Shown here in pieces: positions 27,933 through 38,177 of a stretch of 64,000 bases of DNA. This DNA comes from Thiomicrorhabdus xiamenensis. GTDB taxonomy: Bacteria; Pseudomonadota; Gammaproteobacteria; Thiomicrospirales; Thiomicrospiraceae. The notes under the pieces were generated by a model. The model saw only the letters and a list, made by a program, of their open reading frames with translations, had not been told where the DNA came from and did no database searches. The stretch lies in assembly GCF_013282625.1 (NCBI RefSeq), contig NZ_CP054020.1, positions 1,860,001 to 1,924,000 on the forward strand. Reading direction: 5' to 3'. A program made the translations under genes and the position numbers. Position 1 is the first letter of the stretch. Each line of letters opens with the position of its first letter.

Positions 27933-29120
27933 CTATAAACCAGACTTATTGAAACAGCCTCTTAAATATATTGACCATTCTTCCATCATCTTCTTGCGAA
28001 CATCTAAATACTCAGCTTTATTATAAATTCCACGAATCTTATTTTTCTCTTCATGAGAAAGCTGCTTTTCAATTGCGTCAGCAGGCCACCCCATTTCATT
28101 AAGCATCGTACTGGCCGTATGCCTGAACCCATGCGTTGTTAATACATCAGGGCCGATATCAACCGTTCTCAAAGCCACCCGTAAACTATCAGGAGTTATA
28201 GGCCTAGTTTTCGACCTTGGACTAGGAAACACAAACTGACTATCCGTTTTCACCTCTAGGGCCTCACGCAAGATCCCTTCAACAAAATTACTCATTGGAA
28301 CAAGGTGTTCTCTCTTCATTTTCATTTTGTGGCTTTCAATTCGGACAATCTTCCCATCAAAATCAACATTCTCCCATTTGATTGAGACTAACTCACTTGG
28401 ACGTAAGAACACATGGGGAGCGATCTTCAAGGCACTTGATACAGAGAAACCTCCGTTGTAACTTTCAATTTTAGATAGTACGACTGCTAACTCTTCTTTA
28501 GAAGTAATATGAGCGAAGGATTTTACTGTTTCTTTCTTGAAGACATCTTGAGGTAAATCCCTAGTCGGATCAAAAGAACAGATGCCCATTCCCACTGAAT
28601 ACCTAAAGACACGGCTCGCATAACCACGAACCTTCTTAAGCATATTTAAGGTTCCCTTTGTTTCTATACGCTTAAAGACGTCTAACATATCCATTGCCGA
28701 AATCTCTGCAATGTTTCTATCTTTTAAAAATGGTAGTAAATGATTCTGGCAACGTTCATCAAGATCTTTAGCATAACCTTCACTCCAACTTTCAACATTA
28801 TGACGATACCACTCTAAGTACATATCGTAAAATGTTTTAAACTCTAACTCTGAAGTTAACTCGTCTTGAACTTGTTGACGGGGATCTATTCCTGACTTAA
28901 TCAATGCCTTTAAATCATCCCGGGCACGACGTGCTTCAGCCAGAGAAACTTGCGGGAAGTTACCTAGAGACAGCATGGTTGCTTTGCCATTAATACGACA
29001 GCGATAGCGCCAAGCCTTAACCCCACTGGGTTTTACTTCTAACACTAAACCATGAGAATCCGTTTCTCGATAAAGCTTTTCTCGAGGCTTTAGATTTTTA
29101 ATTTGTGTATTGTTTAACAC
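27933..29120 (-). CDS. int: P4-type tyrosine integrase
   Basis: 395-residue site-specific recombinase that would integrate and excise the island at tRNA-Ser. It has an N-terminal DUF4102 arm-binding domain (IKNLKPREKLYRETDSHGL, SLGNFPQVSLAEARRARDD), a central SAM-like domain, and a catalytic domain with Arg in LRPSELVSIKW, the HGFRH box, His in QLSHEEKN, and a Tyr nucleophile candidate in RGIYNKAEY. All catalytic residues look present. It starts with GTG and the start codon abuts TACTCACA repeats that are candidate arm sites, so the integrase may repress its own transcription by binding there (inference). It lies 143 bases from attR. Confidence 0.95.
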   Translation of the reverse strand: MLNNTQIKNLKPREKLYRETDSHGLVLEVKPSGVKAWRYRCRINGKATMLSLGNFPQVSLAEARRARDDLKALIKSGIDPRQQVQDELTSELEFKTFYDMYLEWYRHNVESWSEGYAKDLDERCQNHLLPFLKDRNIAEISAMDMLDVFKRIETKGTLNMLKKVRGYASRVFRYSVGMGICSFDPTRDLPQDVFKKETVKSFAHITSKEELAVVLSKIESYNGGFSVSSALKIAPHVFLRPSELVSIKWENVDFDGKIVRIESHKMKMKREHLVPMSNFVEGILREALEVKTDSQFVFPSPRSKTRPITPDSLRVALRTVDIGPDVLTTHGFRHTASTMLNEMGWPADAIEKQLSHEEKNKIRGIYNKAEYLDVRKKMMEEWSIYLRGCFNKSGL

Positions 29121-29124
29121 CCTG

Positions 29125-29193
29125 TACTCACATTTTTTCTACCATTCCTAGCTTGTACTCACATTTATACTCACAAAAAAAAGGAATGTAAAG
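29125..29193. repeat. Right-end integrase arm-type repeats
   Basis: Three TACTCACA copies (29125-29132, 29156-29163, 29168-29175), two of them extended to TACTCACATTT, and one AAAGGAATGTAAAG (29180-29193), matching copies at the left end in the same orientation. Their place between the integrase start and the att core fits arm-type binding sites. Confidence 0.6.
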
Positions 29194-29262
29194 AAACGGA
29201 ATGATTCAAAATGGGAAGAGCTCTTAACGTAAGAACACGTCAAAACCCTTTAAAAACGGGAG

Positions 29263-29328
29263 TTTCAGACATAAAAAAACCGCGACAAGCGCGGTTGATT
29301 TATCAATATGGCGGAGACGGAGGGATTC
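29263..29328. repeat. attR: right copy of the 66-bp attachment repeat
   Basis: Identical to 4971-5036 and continuous with the intact tRNA-Ser gene. It covers the last 20 bases of the tRNA with CCA and the terminator hairpin. Confidence 0.93.
29273..29296 (-). terminator. Terminator of tRNA-Ser (copied in attL at 4981-5004)
   Basis: Minus-strand hairpin AACCGCG/CGCGGTT with a 5-base loop followed by a T run of about seven. It lies just after the tRNA CCA and forms part of the att repeat, so integration leaves the tRNA with a working terminator. Confidence 0.85.
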
Positions 29329-29401
29329 GAACCCTCGATAGAGCTACAAACCCTATACTCCCTTAGCAGGGGAGCGCCTTCAGCCTCTCGGCCACGTCTC
29401 C
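29309..29401 (-). tRNA. tRNA-Ser (anticodon GCU)
   Basis: 93-base class II tRNA read on the minus strand. Acceptor stem GGAGACG pairs with CGTCTCC, the anticodon stem CTCCC/GGGAG encloses loop CTGCTAA giving anticodon GCU (reads AGC and AGU), there is a long variable arm, a T stem GAGGG/CCCTC with TTCGAAT loop, discriminator G and encoded CCA. It is the integration target of the island and stays intact. Confidence 0.97.
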
Positions 29402-29533
29402 TAAAATTGTGGGCGTATGATACAAGTTATCAATGGTCTTGTAAACTATTTGAGAGAAATTTTTCAGAAACTTTCGAGGGAAAATAGTGAATCTTAAATT
29501 CACAACAGAGCAAGAGAAAATCGGTGGGAAATG

Positions 29534-29800
29534 TTATGAATTCGCGTCACCTTGTAGTGCCTTATCCGTTACATCAGAGGACTGAAGATCATCCTCATTA
29601 GCATCCTGCTTCTTGTCTGTACGAGTGCTTTCAGCATTTACTTTCGCATTGCTGTCCAACAACTCTTCCCGGTGAATGGGGATGTTCTGTGGCGCTTCAA
29701 TACCGACTCTGACCTGACTTCCTTTTACAGAAAGAACGGTGACTTTGATATTGCCGTCAATAACCAGCGCCTCTCCTTCCCGTCTTGTTAAGACCAGCAT
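29534..29800 (-). CDS. csrA: Carbon storage regulator CsrA with extended acidic C-terminus
   Basis: RNA-binding global post-transcriptional regulator that binds GGA motifs in leaders. Start chosen at the [14 protein letters not shown] methionine (29800), preceded by GGAGGGGG; an in-frame start ten codons earlier is unlikely. The core of about 60 residues is canonical, including [18 protein letters not shown] with the RNA-binding Arg. The protein is about 88 residues, longer than the usual 61-65, because of a charged Ser/Asp/Lys tail (from about residue 52) that is probably disordered. It follows alaS, as in most gammaproteobacteria. Confidence 0.95.
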   Translation of the reverse strand: MLVLTRREGEALVIDGNIKVTVLSVKGSQVRVGIEAPQNIPIHREELLDSNAKVNAESTRTDKKQDANEDDLQSSDVTDKALQGDANS

Positions 29801-30021
29801 ATTGCCCCCTCCACTAGAACATAAACTCAAGTATAAGGTTTTGCCGTTGAGAAAAAAACGCGGCGGCTGGAAATGCCCGAAGAGAATTACCGATAATTGA
29901 CTGAAGATAATTCTCTTATATTCAGTAAGTTAAATTACTTCAAGCGAATTTTTGACCAGGAAAGAGCTCCCAAATCCGCGATTATCAGGTCGATTCGACA
30001 ACTCGAAAAGGAGCGACTGAA

Positions 30022-30054
30022 AATAAAAAACCCGCTAAGAAATGTCCTTAGCGG
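30022..30054 (-). terminator. Terminator of alaS
   Basis: Hairpin with a perfect 9-bp stem CCCGCTAAG/CTTAGCGGG (30030-30054). On the minus strand it is followed by TTTTTTATT, directly after the alaS stop. Confidence 0.88.
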
Positions 30055-30085
30055 GCTTATTTACTAACAGGATCAAGTAGCGTAC

Positions 30086-32677
30086 TTACTTGGCTTCAAC
30101 CCATGCTTTAACAGAGGCCAAAGCCTCTTCAAGCTTGCTTGGATCGTTACCACCGGCTTGCGCCATGTCCGGGCGACCGCCACCTTTTCCACCGACCTGC
30201 TGGGCAACATGGTTGACCAACTCACCGGCTTTATAAGTACCGGTTACCGCTTTACTGACACCGGCAACCAGAGCGATATTATCGCCGTCAACCGCCGCCA
30301 GAACCAATACCGCAGGCTCAAGCTTGTCTTTCAGCTTATCAGCGGTTTCACGCAGCATATTGCGATCCGCACCTTCCATCTTGGCCGCCAGAACATTAAC
30401 GTCACCGACTTTGATCGCTGCATTAGCCAGATCATCTCCTTGCGAAGACGCAAGTTTAGCTTGCAGAGCTTTCAATTCTTTCTCAAGCGATTTATAGTCC
30501 GCCATCAGCTGATTGACTTTATTTTCAACCTGAGCCTTATCGCTTTTCACCACGTCCGCAATGTTCAGCAGAGCGTCTTCTTCTTCATAAATGACTTTCC
30601 AGGCCGCCTCACCGGTAATTGCTTCGATACGACGAACACCGGAAGCGATACCGCTTTCAGAAAGGATGCGGAAAGGACCGATATCGCCAACCGAATTGAC
30701 GTGCGTACCACCACACAACTCGACTGAGAAATCCCCCATATCGACAACACGAACAACATCACCGTATTTCTCGCCGAACAGCGCCATCGCGCCGCGTGCT
30801 TTGGCATCTTCGATCGCCATTTCAGAAATGGTAACCGGGGTATTATTCATGATTTCCTGATTGACCAGACGCTCAACTTCACGCAACTGCTCCGAAGTAA
30901 TCGGCTCAAAGTGAGCAAAGTCAAAACGCAGTCGGTCATATCGAACCAGAGAGCCCTTCTGATTTACATGTGAGCCCAAAACTGTTCTCAAAGCCGAGTG
31001 CAACAAGTGCGTCGCAGAGTGATTACGTTCGCAGTCGCGACGCTTGGTGATATCAATCTTGGCATGGACTTTCTGCCCGACCGCTACTGTACCCGCAGTC
31101 GCCTTACCGTAATGCAGGAATAAAGAACCCTGCTTTTGCGTATCGTCGACATGGAAGCTGTGCATCCCTTCGGTCAAACTACCGCAATCACCGGTCTGAC
31201 CACCGGATTCGGCATAGAATGGTGTCTGATCCAAAAGTACGACCGCGTCCTGACCTTCATTGATCGACTGCACTGATTGGCCATCGACAAAAATCGCAAT
31301 AATGCTGGCATCCGCTTCATCCTGCTGATAACCGATAAATTGTGTGCTGCCGTCAAATTCAATACGCGCATTACCTGCCGCACCGAAGTTCGATGCCGAA
31401 CGCGCGCGTTCGCGCTGTGCTTCCATTGCTTCGCCGAAGCCGGCTTCGTCTACGGTCAGATTCCGTTCACGCGCCACGTCTGCCGTCAAATCAATCGGGA
31501 AACCGTACGTATCGTAAAGCTTAAAGGCCATGTCGCCATCGATGACGGTACCGTCCATCTCTGCAATATAGTCTTCCAGCAGTTTCATACCGTTTTCCAG
31601 AGTCTCGGCAAAACGCTCTTCTTCCATTTTCAGAACGCGTTCGACATTGCCCTGTTCTTTCGCCAGTTCAGGATAGGCTTCACCCATCTGTTCGACCAAA
31701 GTCTGAACCAACTGATGGAAAAACGGTTGGCTCTGACCCAGCTTGTAGCCGTGACGGATCGCACGACGGATAATACGACGCAAGACATAACCACGACCTT
31801 CATTCGACGGCAAAACACCGTCGGTAATGGTAAAGGCGCAAGAACGGATGTGATCGGAAATAACGCGCAGAGAACTGTTGCTCAGATCTTTTTCACCGGT
31901 CAGTTCAGAGGCTTTTTTCACCAACGCCTGGAACAGATCGATGTCGTAGTTGTTGTGTACGCCTTGCATAACCGCCGCCAGACGTTCAAGCCCCATACCG
32001 GTATCAACCGAGGGTTTCGGCAATGGCGTCAGGGTGCCGTCCGCGGAACGGTCGAACTGCATGAATACCAGGTTCCAGATTTCGATATAGCGATCGCCGT
32101 CTTCATCCGGTGATCCCGGAGGCCCGCCGGCAACGTCTGCACCGTGATCATAGAAAATTTCCGAACAAGGTCCGCAAGGGCCTGTGTCACCCATTGACCA
32201 GAAGTTGTCTTTGGCACCGCAGCGGGAAAAACGCTCCGCCGAAACACCCATTTCTTTCAGCCAGATGTCTTCGGCTTCCTGATCTTCTTCAAAAACCGTC
32301 ACCCACAGTTTCTCTTCCGGAAGTTTCAGTTCCTCAGTCAGGAATTTCCAGGCAAACTGAATCGCTTCGCGTTTGAAATAATCACCAAAGCTGAAGTTAC
32401 CCAGCATCTCGAAGAAAGTGTGGTGACGAGCGGTATAACCGACGTTTTCCAAGTCGTTATGCTTACCACCTGCACGAATACAGCGCTGGACCGAAGTCGC
32501 TCGCGTATAGTCACGCTGCTCCTGCCCAAGAAAAGTATCTTTAAACTGTACCATCCCTGCATTGGTGAAAAGCAGTGTCGGATCGTTCATCGGCACCACA
32601 GGGCTTGAGTGCACTGAGGTATGCTGGTTTTTCACAAAAAAGTCGATAAAAGCTTTTCTGAGTTCTGCACTGGTCAT
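30086..32677 (-). CDS. alaS: Alanyl-tRNA synthetase
   Basis: Charges tRNA-Ala. It is 863 residues, normal length. Seen: class II catalytic core with N-terminal [19 protein letters not shown], the [20 protein letters not shown] motif 2 region and [10 protein letters not shown] motif 3; editing domain zinc sites in NHSATHLLH and ELCGGTHV; and the glycine-rich C-Ala end [15 protein letters not shown]. All motifs are intact. It follows recX in the usual recA-recX-alaS-csrA order, with its own 112-base upstream gap. Confidence 0.98.
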   Translation of the reverse strand: MTSAELRKAFIDFFVKNQHTSVHSSPVVPMNDPTLLFTNAGMVQFKDTFLGQEQRDYTRATSVQRCIRAGGKHNDLENVGYTARHHTFFEMLGNFSFGDYFKREAIQFAWKFLTEELKLPEEKLWVTVFEEDQEAEDIWLKEMGVSAERFSRCGAKDNFWSMGDTGPCGPCSEIFYDHGADVAGGPPGSPDEDGDRYIEIWNLVFMQFDRSADGTLTPLPKPSVDTGMGLERLAAVMQGVHNNYDIDLFQALVKKASELTGEKDLSNSSLRVISDHIRSCAFTITDGVLPSNEGRGYVLRRIIRRAIRHGYKLGQSQPFFHQLVQTLVEQMGEAYPELAKEQGNVERVLKMEEERFAETLENGMKLLEDYIAEMDGTVIDGDMAFKLYDTYGFPIDLTADVARERNLTVDEAGFGEAMEAQRERARSASNFGAAGNARIEFDGSTQFIGYQQDEADASIIAIFVDGQSVQSINEGQDAVVLLDQTPFYAESGGQTGDCGSLTEGMHSFHVDDTQKQGSLFLHYGKATAGTVAVGQKVHAKIDITKRRDCERNHSATHLLHSALRTVLGSHVNQKGSLVRYDRLRFDFAHFEPITSEQLREVERLVNQEIMNNTPVTISEMAIEDAKARGAMALFGEKYGDVVRVVDMGDFSVELCGGTHVNSVGDIGPFRILSESGIASGVRRIEAITGEAAWKVIYEEEDALLNIADVVKSDKAQVENKVNQLMADYKSLEKELKALQAKLASSQGDDLANAAIKVGDVNVLAAKMEGADRNMLRETADKLKDKLEPAVLVLAAVDGDNIALVAGVSKAVTGTYKAGELVNHVAQQVGGKGGGRPDMAQAGGNDPSKLEEALASVKAWVEAK

Positions 32678-32789
32678 AAGTCGTTAAACCTTAAAAAATA
32701 GTAAAAATTTATTTTCCTGACGGATAGCCCATCAAGAAGAATGTAATTCCATTAAATACGCTCTGCACTCTATACAGGAGGCATCAAAG

Positions 32790-33428
32790 TTAGCGAAACA
32801 CCCGCCAAATCAAATCTGGACTGAAACCGCGGTTCTGCAGAAAACGCATCCGTTTCGCCTGCTCTTTAGGTGCCAGACGCCCTTCACTGTCGCCGTATTT
32901 CTTTTCCAGAACGTCTTTCATCAATGCCAGCCAGTCACTGGAATCCAGATCGAGAAAAGCATCCAGAAGATCGCTGCGTGAACTGTTCATGCGCGCTTTC
33001 TGGCGAATTTTCATCGGCCCGTTCCCCTTGGTCAACAGGCTATTCACCAACTGCTCCAGATAACGTTCGTCACTTTGCCAGTTATTCTCCTGACAACAAA
33101 GCAGGCACGCCTGCAGCTGCTCATGAAACTCTTCTTCACTGACCGCATATTTCTGCAACTGCTCAACATTGGCAGCCATTTTTTTGCGCAACTTGGAAAC
33201 TAGCTCAAGATCACCGTGTTCGCGCTGACTTAACAGTCTTAAAGCGCGGTTCTGAAGATCCTGTTGCAACTGGGCCGTCTGCGCCTGTTTTCCGTCGAAC
33301 GGCTGCAAAAAATCCTCATCCCAGCTGGCCTCGAGAATCGAGTCCTTTTGCGATGAGGATTTTTCGGTTGCATCCAGCCTTTCCGTATCAACGCCAAGTT
33401 GCGCCAGAAAGTCTTCTGCTTTTTTCAA
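32790..33428 (-). CDS. recX: RecX regulator of RecA, with N-terminal extension
   Basis: Binds RecA filaments and limits recombinase activity. It is 212 residues if started at the TTG at 33428; the conserved core begins near NRALRLLSQREHG (residue about 61) and ends with RMRFLQNRGFSPDLIWRVF, the three-tandem-helix repeat end typical of the family. The 60-residue N-terminal extension is acidic and Gln-rich and not part of the usual RecX; the true start could be further in. It lies 22 bases after recA on the same strand. Confidence 0.9.
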   Translation of the reverse strand: MKKAEDFLAQLGVDTERLDATEKSSSQKDSILEASWDEDFLQPFDGKQAQTAQLQQDLQNRALRLLSQREHGDLELVSKLRKKMAANVEQLQKYAVSEEEFHEQLQACLLCCQENNWQSDERYLEQLVNSLLTKGNGPMKIRQKARMNSSRSDLLDAFLDLDSSDWLALMKDVLEKKYGDSEGRLAPKEQAKRMRFLQNRGFSPDLIWRVFR

Positions 33429-33450
33429 AATCGGAATCCGCTATTTTTCT

Positions 33451-34509
33451 CTAGCTGCCGTCAAAAAGTGACTCTGGTGCCTCTTCAATCTCGACACTGT
33501 CTTCCGCCGGCGCTTTTTTAGTCGGCATCAGATTGGTTTTGATCTGCGACATCAAATCACCTGCCACGTCACGGTTATCAATCAGAAACTGGCGGGCATT
33601 GTCTTTCCCTTGGCCGATTTTGGCACCATTATAACTGTACCAGGAGCCAGATTTTTCAATCAGCTTCTCTTTGACACCGAAATCCAGAATCTCGCCTTCA
33701 CGAGAGATCCCCTGACCGTAAAGAATATCGAATTCAACCTGTTTGAACGGAGGCGAAACTTTGTTTTTCACGACCTTGACGCGCGTCTCGTTCCCCAAGA
33801 CCTCATCGCCTTTCTTGATTGCACCGATACGACGGATATCCAAACGAACCGACGAATAGAATTTCAATGCATTACCACCGGTAGTGGTTTCCGGACTTCC
33901 GAACATGACACCGATTTTCATACGAATCTGGTTGATAAAAATCACCAGAGTGTTGGTGCGCTTAATGTTCGCGGTCAGTTTACGCAGAGCCTGAGACATC
34001 AGACGAGCCTGAAGACCGACATGCGAATCTCCCATATCGCCTTCAATTTCCGCTTTCGGTGTCAAAGCCGCTACCGAGTCGATAACCACAATATCGACCG
34101 CGCCCGAACGTACCAGTGCATCGGCAATTTCCAACGCCTGTTCACCGGTATCCGGCTGAGACACCAGCAGGTTATCAATATCCACGCCAAGTTTTTCGGC
34201 GTAGATCGGGTCCAAAGCGTGCTCGGCATCAATAAAGGCCGCCGTACCACCGGTTTTCTGCATCTCCGCAATCGCATGCAACGTCAAGGTCGTTTTACCG
34301 GAGGATTCCGGACCATAGATTTCAACAATTCGTCCGCGAGGCAGACCGCCGATACCAAGTGCAATATCCAAGCCTAGAGAGCCGGTCGAAACCGCTTCGA
34401 TATCGCGTGGCGCAGAGTTATCGCCCATACGCATTATCGAGCCTTTACCAAACTGTTTCTCAATCTGGCCTAGGGCGGCACTCAGAGCTTTCTTTTTATT
34501 GTCATCCAT
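33451..34509 (-). CDS. recA: Recombinase RecA
   Basis: ATP-dependent strand-exchange and SOS coprotease. Start chosen at [20 protein letters not shown] (34509), which has TGAGGA about 9 bases upstream; a start 63 bases earlier adds a non-conserved stretch. It is 352 residues. Walker A GPESSGKT, Walker B VIDSVAAL, the L2 loop region [20 protein letters not shown] and the acidic C-terminal tail are all present. The coding order recA-recX-alaS is conserved. I saw no CTGT-N8-ACAG LexA box in the 220 bases upstream. Confidence 0.98.
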   Translation of the reverse strand: MDDNKKKALSAALGQIEKQFGKGSIMRMGDNSAPRDIEAVSTGSLGLDIALGIGGLPRGRIVEIYGPESSGKTTLTLHAIAEMQKTGGTAAFIDAEHALDPIYAEKLGVDIDNLLVSQPDTGEQALEIADALVRSGAVDIVVIDSVAALTPKAEIEGDMGDSHVGLQARLMSQALRKLTANIKRTNTLVIFINQIRMKIGVMFGSPETTTGGNALKFYSSVRLDIRRIGAIKKGDEVLGNETRVKVVKNKVSPPFKQVEFDILYGQGISREGEILDFGVKEKLIEKSGSWYSYNGAKIGQGKDNARQFLIDNRDVAGDLMSQIKTNLMPTKKAPAEDSVEIEEAPESLFDGS

Positions 34510-34821
34510 GGGTTTTGAATCCTCATTTATTGTCGTAAAGCCACGTTGATGCGGCTTTGAGTTTGCAAGCAATCGCGCAAGAGATTCGCCAATTCTTTAC
34601 GAGAACACGACTCCCGAAAAATTGGCCTGAAATTATCCCATAATCACACCGTAAATCCTAGAGAAGGTGTCAATAAGAATTCATCATTTGCTGAACTCTT
34701 GCCCGGAAATGACAATAGTAAACCACAAACTTGATTACTGATACAAAAATTAAACACTGGGGAGGAGGTTTTTCTATCCTTAGACGGTATAAGAACCCCC
34801 TCTTTTCACCAGACAATAAAA
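34510..34821. other. recA upstream region
   Basis: About 310 bases between recA and the pncC terminator. It must hold the recA promoter; a TTGACA lies at about 34668-34673 on the minus strand but without a well-spaced TATAAT. No gammaproteobacterial-type LexA box (CTGT-N8-ACAG) was found by eye. Confidence 0.35.
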
Positions 34822-34852
34822 AAGCGCCTGCCGAACAGTTCGACAAACGCTT
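34822..34852 (-). terminator. Terminator of pncC
   Basis: Long minus-strand hairpin AAGCGTTTGTCGAA / TTCGGCAGGCGCTT with several G-U pairs, followed by TTTTTTATT. It lies just after the pncC stop. Confidence 0.75.
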
Positions 34853-34877
34853 ACCGCAGCCACTAAATTCTGGCGAT

Positions 34878-35357
34878 TTAAATCAGGTCGGAAATCCCCT
34901 GCAAAGCTGCACGGGTTGCTTGTTCACGCACCGCCTGACGATCTCCGTCAAAGACAAAACACTGGCTTTCGACTTTATCATGTCCCTGTTTGGCCCATGC
35001 CAGCCAAACGGTGCCAACCGGCTTCTGTGGTGAACCGCCGCCGGGACCTGCAATACCGCTACAGGCAACGGCAACGGTTGCGTGCGATTGCTGCAAAGCG
35101 CCAAGTACCATCTCTTCGACGCAAGCCTGGCTGACCGCCCCCTGCTTCTGTATGGTCAGCTCTTTAACACCAAGCATTTCACGTTTGGATTCGTAACTGT
35201 AAGTGATATAAGCGCGGTCGAACCAGGCGGTACTTCCGCCGATTGACGTGAGTGCTTCGGCAATCATCCCGCCGGTACAGGACTCGGCGGTGACCACAGT
35301 TTCATTTTTTTCCACCAGTTTCTGCCCCAGAGCAGACATTTGATCGGTAAAATCCAT
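34878..35357 (-). CDS. pncC: Nicotinamide-nucleotide amidohydrolase (CinA C-terminal domain type)
   Basis: Deamidates NMN to nicotinate mononucleotide in pyridine nucleotide recycling. It is 159 residues, a stand-alone CinA C-terminal domain. Seen: TAESCTGGMIAEALTSIGGS at residues 24-43, with the catalytic Ser/Thr region, GAVSQACVEEM, and the nucleotide-binding SGIAGPGGGSPQKPVGTVW. GGAG precedes the ATG. Placement next to recA is the usual one in gammaproteobacteria. Confidence 0.95.
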   Translation of the reverse strand: MDFTDQMSALGQKLVEKNETVVTAESCTGGMIAEALTSIGGSTAWFDRAYITYSYESKREMLGVKELTIQKQGAVSQACVEEMVLGALQQSHATVAVACSGIAGPGGGSPQKPVGTVWLAWAKQGHDKVESQCFVFDGDRQAVREQATRAALQGISDLI

Positions 35358-35548
35358 CCTTCACTCCAAATTTATTCACGACAGCCGACTGCATTCACTT
35401 TCTGCAATTCTATCCGGCCATCCGGAAATTGCTGCGCTTGCGTTGATCATTGTTGCCATTGGAAAAATTATCGCCTAGCATACCCCTTTTTCAATACCTT
35501 GCAAAACCTCCTGCGCAAAAAAAGAAAATAAGGACAATTCAAAAGCCT

Positions 35549-38146
35549 ATGAGTAACCACACGCCGATGATGCAACAATACTTGGCAATTAAAGCGGAGC
35601 ATCCCGAACATCTGCTTTTTTATCGCATGGGTGACTTTTACGAATTGTTTTATGAGGATGCGCAAGAAGCATCCAAGCTGCTCGATATCACGCTGACTGC
35701 ACGCGGTAAATCCGCCGGCGCGCCGATCCCGATGGCCGGGATTCCACACCATTCCGCCGAGGGCTATCTGGCCAAGCTGGTGAAACTCGGCAAGTCGGTG
35801 GCGATCTGCGAACAGGTCGGAGACCCGAACAATTCCAAAGGCCCGGTGGAACGCAAGGTCGTACGCATCATCACGCCGGGAACGCTGGTCGAAGACGCCC
35901 TGCTGGAAGAAAAAAGCGAGAATCTGCTGTGTGCGCTGTGCGAAAGCGGAAAACACCTTGGCCTGAGCTATCTGGATGTCGCCAGCGGACGCTTTGAAAC
36001 CACACAGATCGAAAACGAAGAGCAACTGTTTGCCGAACTGGAGCGCTTAAAACCGGCGGAAATCATCTTGCCGCAAGGAACCGATTTCGCACAGAGCATG
36101 CAGGACAAACTGCCGGCAAACAGTCCATTACAATTCTATCCCGCCTGGCACTTCGACGAGCAAAGCGGACGGCAAAATCTGTGCCGCCACTTCGGTACTC
36201 AGGATCTGGTCGCTTTCGGTTGCGAAAGAGCGCCAGCCTCGATTGCCGCGAGCAGCGCGATACTGCATTACGCGCAAGCCATGCTGCAAAACGACATCAG
36301 CCACATTCACAGTCTGCAGACCTATCAGATCAGCGACTCACTGGTATTGGATGCCATCAGTCGCCGCAATCTGGAAATCGATACCAATCTCAACGGAGGC
36401 CATGCCAATACGTTAGCTTCACTGCTGGACAATACGGTAACGGCAATGGGCAGTCGTTTGCTTAAACGCTGGCTTAACCAGCCCCTGAGCGATCACAAGG
36501 TTCTGATTGCCCGCCAGGATGCGATTGAAGAGCTGGTTAATCTAGCGCAGATCGATACCTTCCAACAGGAACTCAAACAGATCGGCGATCTGGAACGTAT
36601 TCTCGGACGCATTGCTTTAGGCTCGGCGCGTCCGCGCGACCTTCTGCAACTCGGACGCAGCGTCAACGCCCTGCCTGCGCTGCAGGATTATCTGGCGCAA
36701 TACCGTGCCAAACGCCTGCAACAGCTGGCGGAAAAAATTCAGACCTTCCCGGAGATCGCCGACCGACTTGACCGGGCAATTATCGACAACCCGCCGGTAC
36801 TGATCCGCGATGGCGGCGTAATTGCCGACGGTTTCGATGATGAGCTGGACGAACTGCGCAACCTGAAAGAAAATGCCGGACAATATCTGCTGCAATTGGA
36901 AGAACGCGAAAAAGAGCGTACCGGTATCAGCACCCTCAAAGTAGGCTACAACCGGGTTCACGGCTACTACATCGAAGTCAGTAAACTGCAAAGCGAACAG
37001 GTTCCGCCGGAATATGTACGACGCCAGACGCTCAAAGCGCAGGAACGTTACATCACACCGGAACTGAAAACCTTTGAGGACAAAATCCTCAGTGCAAACG
37101 AAAAGGCTCTGGCGCGCGAAAAATGGCTCTACCAGCAGCTGATCGACGGTTTGAACGAAGACTTACACCCTCTGCAGCACTGCGCTCAAGGATTGGCGGA
37201 ACTGGATCTTTTAATCAATCTCGCCCATCAGGCGGTTCATCTCGGCTTATCGCGTCCGCACCTGAGTACAAAACCCGGGATCGAGATCGAACAGGGACGC
37301 CACCTGACCGTTGAAGCCCTATGCAGCGATCCGTTTATTGCCAATGACTGCACATTCAACGGAAAGCGCCGCTTACAGATTATTACCGGACCCAATATGG
37401 GCGGTAAATCGACCTTTATGCGACAAACGGCGCTGATCGTATTAATGGCCTATATTGGCAGTTTCGTCCCAGCACGTTCGGCGACGATTGGTCCGGTTGA
37501 CCGCATTTTCACGCGTATCGGCGCCTCCGACGACCTGACTTCAGGCCGTTCGACCTTTATGGTCGAAATGACTGAAACGGCTAATATTCTGCATCACGCC
37601 AGCGAGAATTCATTGATACTGATGGATGAGGTCGGCCGAGGCACATCGACTTTTGATGGTCTGGCTCTGGCTTGGGCGATCGCCGAGCAGATGGCTAAAC
37701 AGATTAAGGGCATGTGCCTGTTTGCGACTCACTATTTTGAATTGACCGCTCTGGCGAATGAGTACGGCAACACCGTCAACATCCATCTCGACGCCATTGA
37801 ACACCAGGATAAAATCGTCTTTCTGCATCAGGTTCAGGAAGGCCCAGCATCACAAAGCTACGGTCTTCAGGTTGCCGCTCTGGCCGGAGTGCCGAACGAT
37901 GTCATTCAAAGAGCCAAAGAACATCTGCACGACCTGGAGAATCAGAGTGTAGCCAATTCAGTCCATAAAACCGCCGCCGATGACAAAATTCAACAGTTTG
38001 ATATGTTCAGCAGCATGCCGGATCCAAAGTGTGAGGCGATGGAAAAGTTTGATCAAGAACTACAACAACTCGAATTGGATAACATGACGCCTAGAGAAGC
38101 GCTGGATTACCTGTATCAATTGAAGACGCAACTCAAAGGTTTGTAA
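35549..38146 (+). CDS. mutS: DNA mismatch repair protein MutS
   Basis: Mismatch sensor ATPase. Start chosen at [15 protein letters not shown] (35549); the open frame extends upstream without conserved residues. It is 865 residues. Seen: the mismatch-binding [11 protein letters not shown] with the Phe-x-Glu wedge motif, Walker [14 protein letters not shown], Walker [17 protein letters not shown], and the ATHYFELT motif. The C-terminal beta-clamp/tetramer region ends in [13 protein letters not shown]. The upstream AAGGA is distant (about 14 bases), so translation may be moderate. Confidence 0.98.
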   Translation: MSNHTPMMQQYLAIKAEHPEHLLFYRMGDFYELFYEDAQEASKLLDITLTARGKSAGAPIPMAGIPHHSAEGYLAKLVKLGKSVAICEQVGDPNNSKGPVERKVVRIITPGTLVEDALLEEKSENLLCALCESGKHLGLSYLDVASGRFETTQIENEEQLFAELERLKPAEIILPQGTDFAQSMQDKLPANSPLQFYPAWHFDEQSGRQNLCRHFGTQDLVAFGCERAPASIAASSAILHYAQAMLQNDISHIHSLQTYQISDSLVLDAISRRNLEIDTNLNGGHANTLASLLDNTVTAMGSRLLKRWLNQPLSDHKVLIARQDAIEELVNLAQIDTFQQELKQIGDLERILGRIALGSARPRDLLQLGRSVNALPALQDYLAQYRAKRLQQLAEKIQTFPEIADRLDRAIIDNPPVLIRDGGVIADGFDDELDELRNLKENAGQYLLQLEEREKERTGISTLKVGYNRVHGYYIEVSKLQSEQVPPEYVRRQTLKAQERYITPELKTFEDKILSANEKALAREKWLYQQLIDGLNEDLHPLQHCAQGLAELDLLINLAHQAVHLGLSRPHLSTKPGIEIEQGRHLTVEALCSDPFIANDCTFNGKRRLQIITGPNMGGKSTFMRQTALIVLMAYIGSFVPARSATIGPVDRIFTRIGASDDLTSGRSTFMVEMTETANILHHASENSLILMDEVGRGTSTFDGLALAWAIAEQMAKQIKGMCLFATHYFELTALANEYGNTVNIHLDAIEHQDKIVFLHQVQEGPASQSYGLQVAALAGVPNDVIQRAKEHLHDLENQSVANSVHKTAADDKIQQFDMFSSMPDPKCEAMEKFDQELQQLELDNMTPREALDYLYQLKTQLKGL

Positions 38147-38177
38147 CCCCCGAAAACAGAGACAAGAGAAATTGACC

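Larger units (their letters stand above)
4971..29328. mobile_element. Integrated genomic island in tRNA-Ser(GCU), about 24.4 kb
   Basis: The island is bounded by a perfect 66-bp direct repeat at 4971-5036 and 29263-29328. The right copy is continuous with an intact tRNA-Ser gene; the left copy holds only the last 20 bases of the tRNA (including CCA) plus its terminator. A P4-type tyrosine integrase gene lies just inside the right end and reads away from the tRNA, the usual arrangement. Cargo: type I R-M with embedded SIR2/HerA, YfjJ-like and YqaJ/DUF932 recombination genes, an AlpA-type regulator, a DUF726 hydrolase and glycosyltransferases. No capsid, tail, relaxase or type IV secretion genes are visible, so transfer would need a helper, or the element may be defective. 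Confidence 0.92.

Noticed and set aside
4971-29328. Complete prophage
   Set aside because: No capsid, tail, terminase or lysis genes are visible; the content is that of an integrative or satellite element.
34510-34730. LexA/SOS box upstream of recA
   Set aside because: No CTGT-N8-ACAG match was found by eye; a different LexA motif cannot be excluded.
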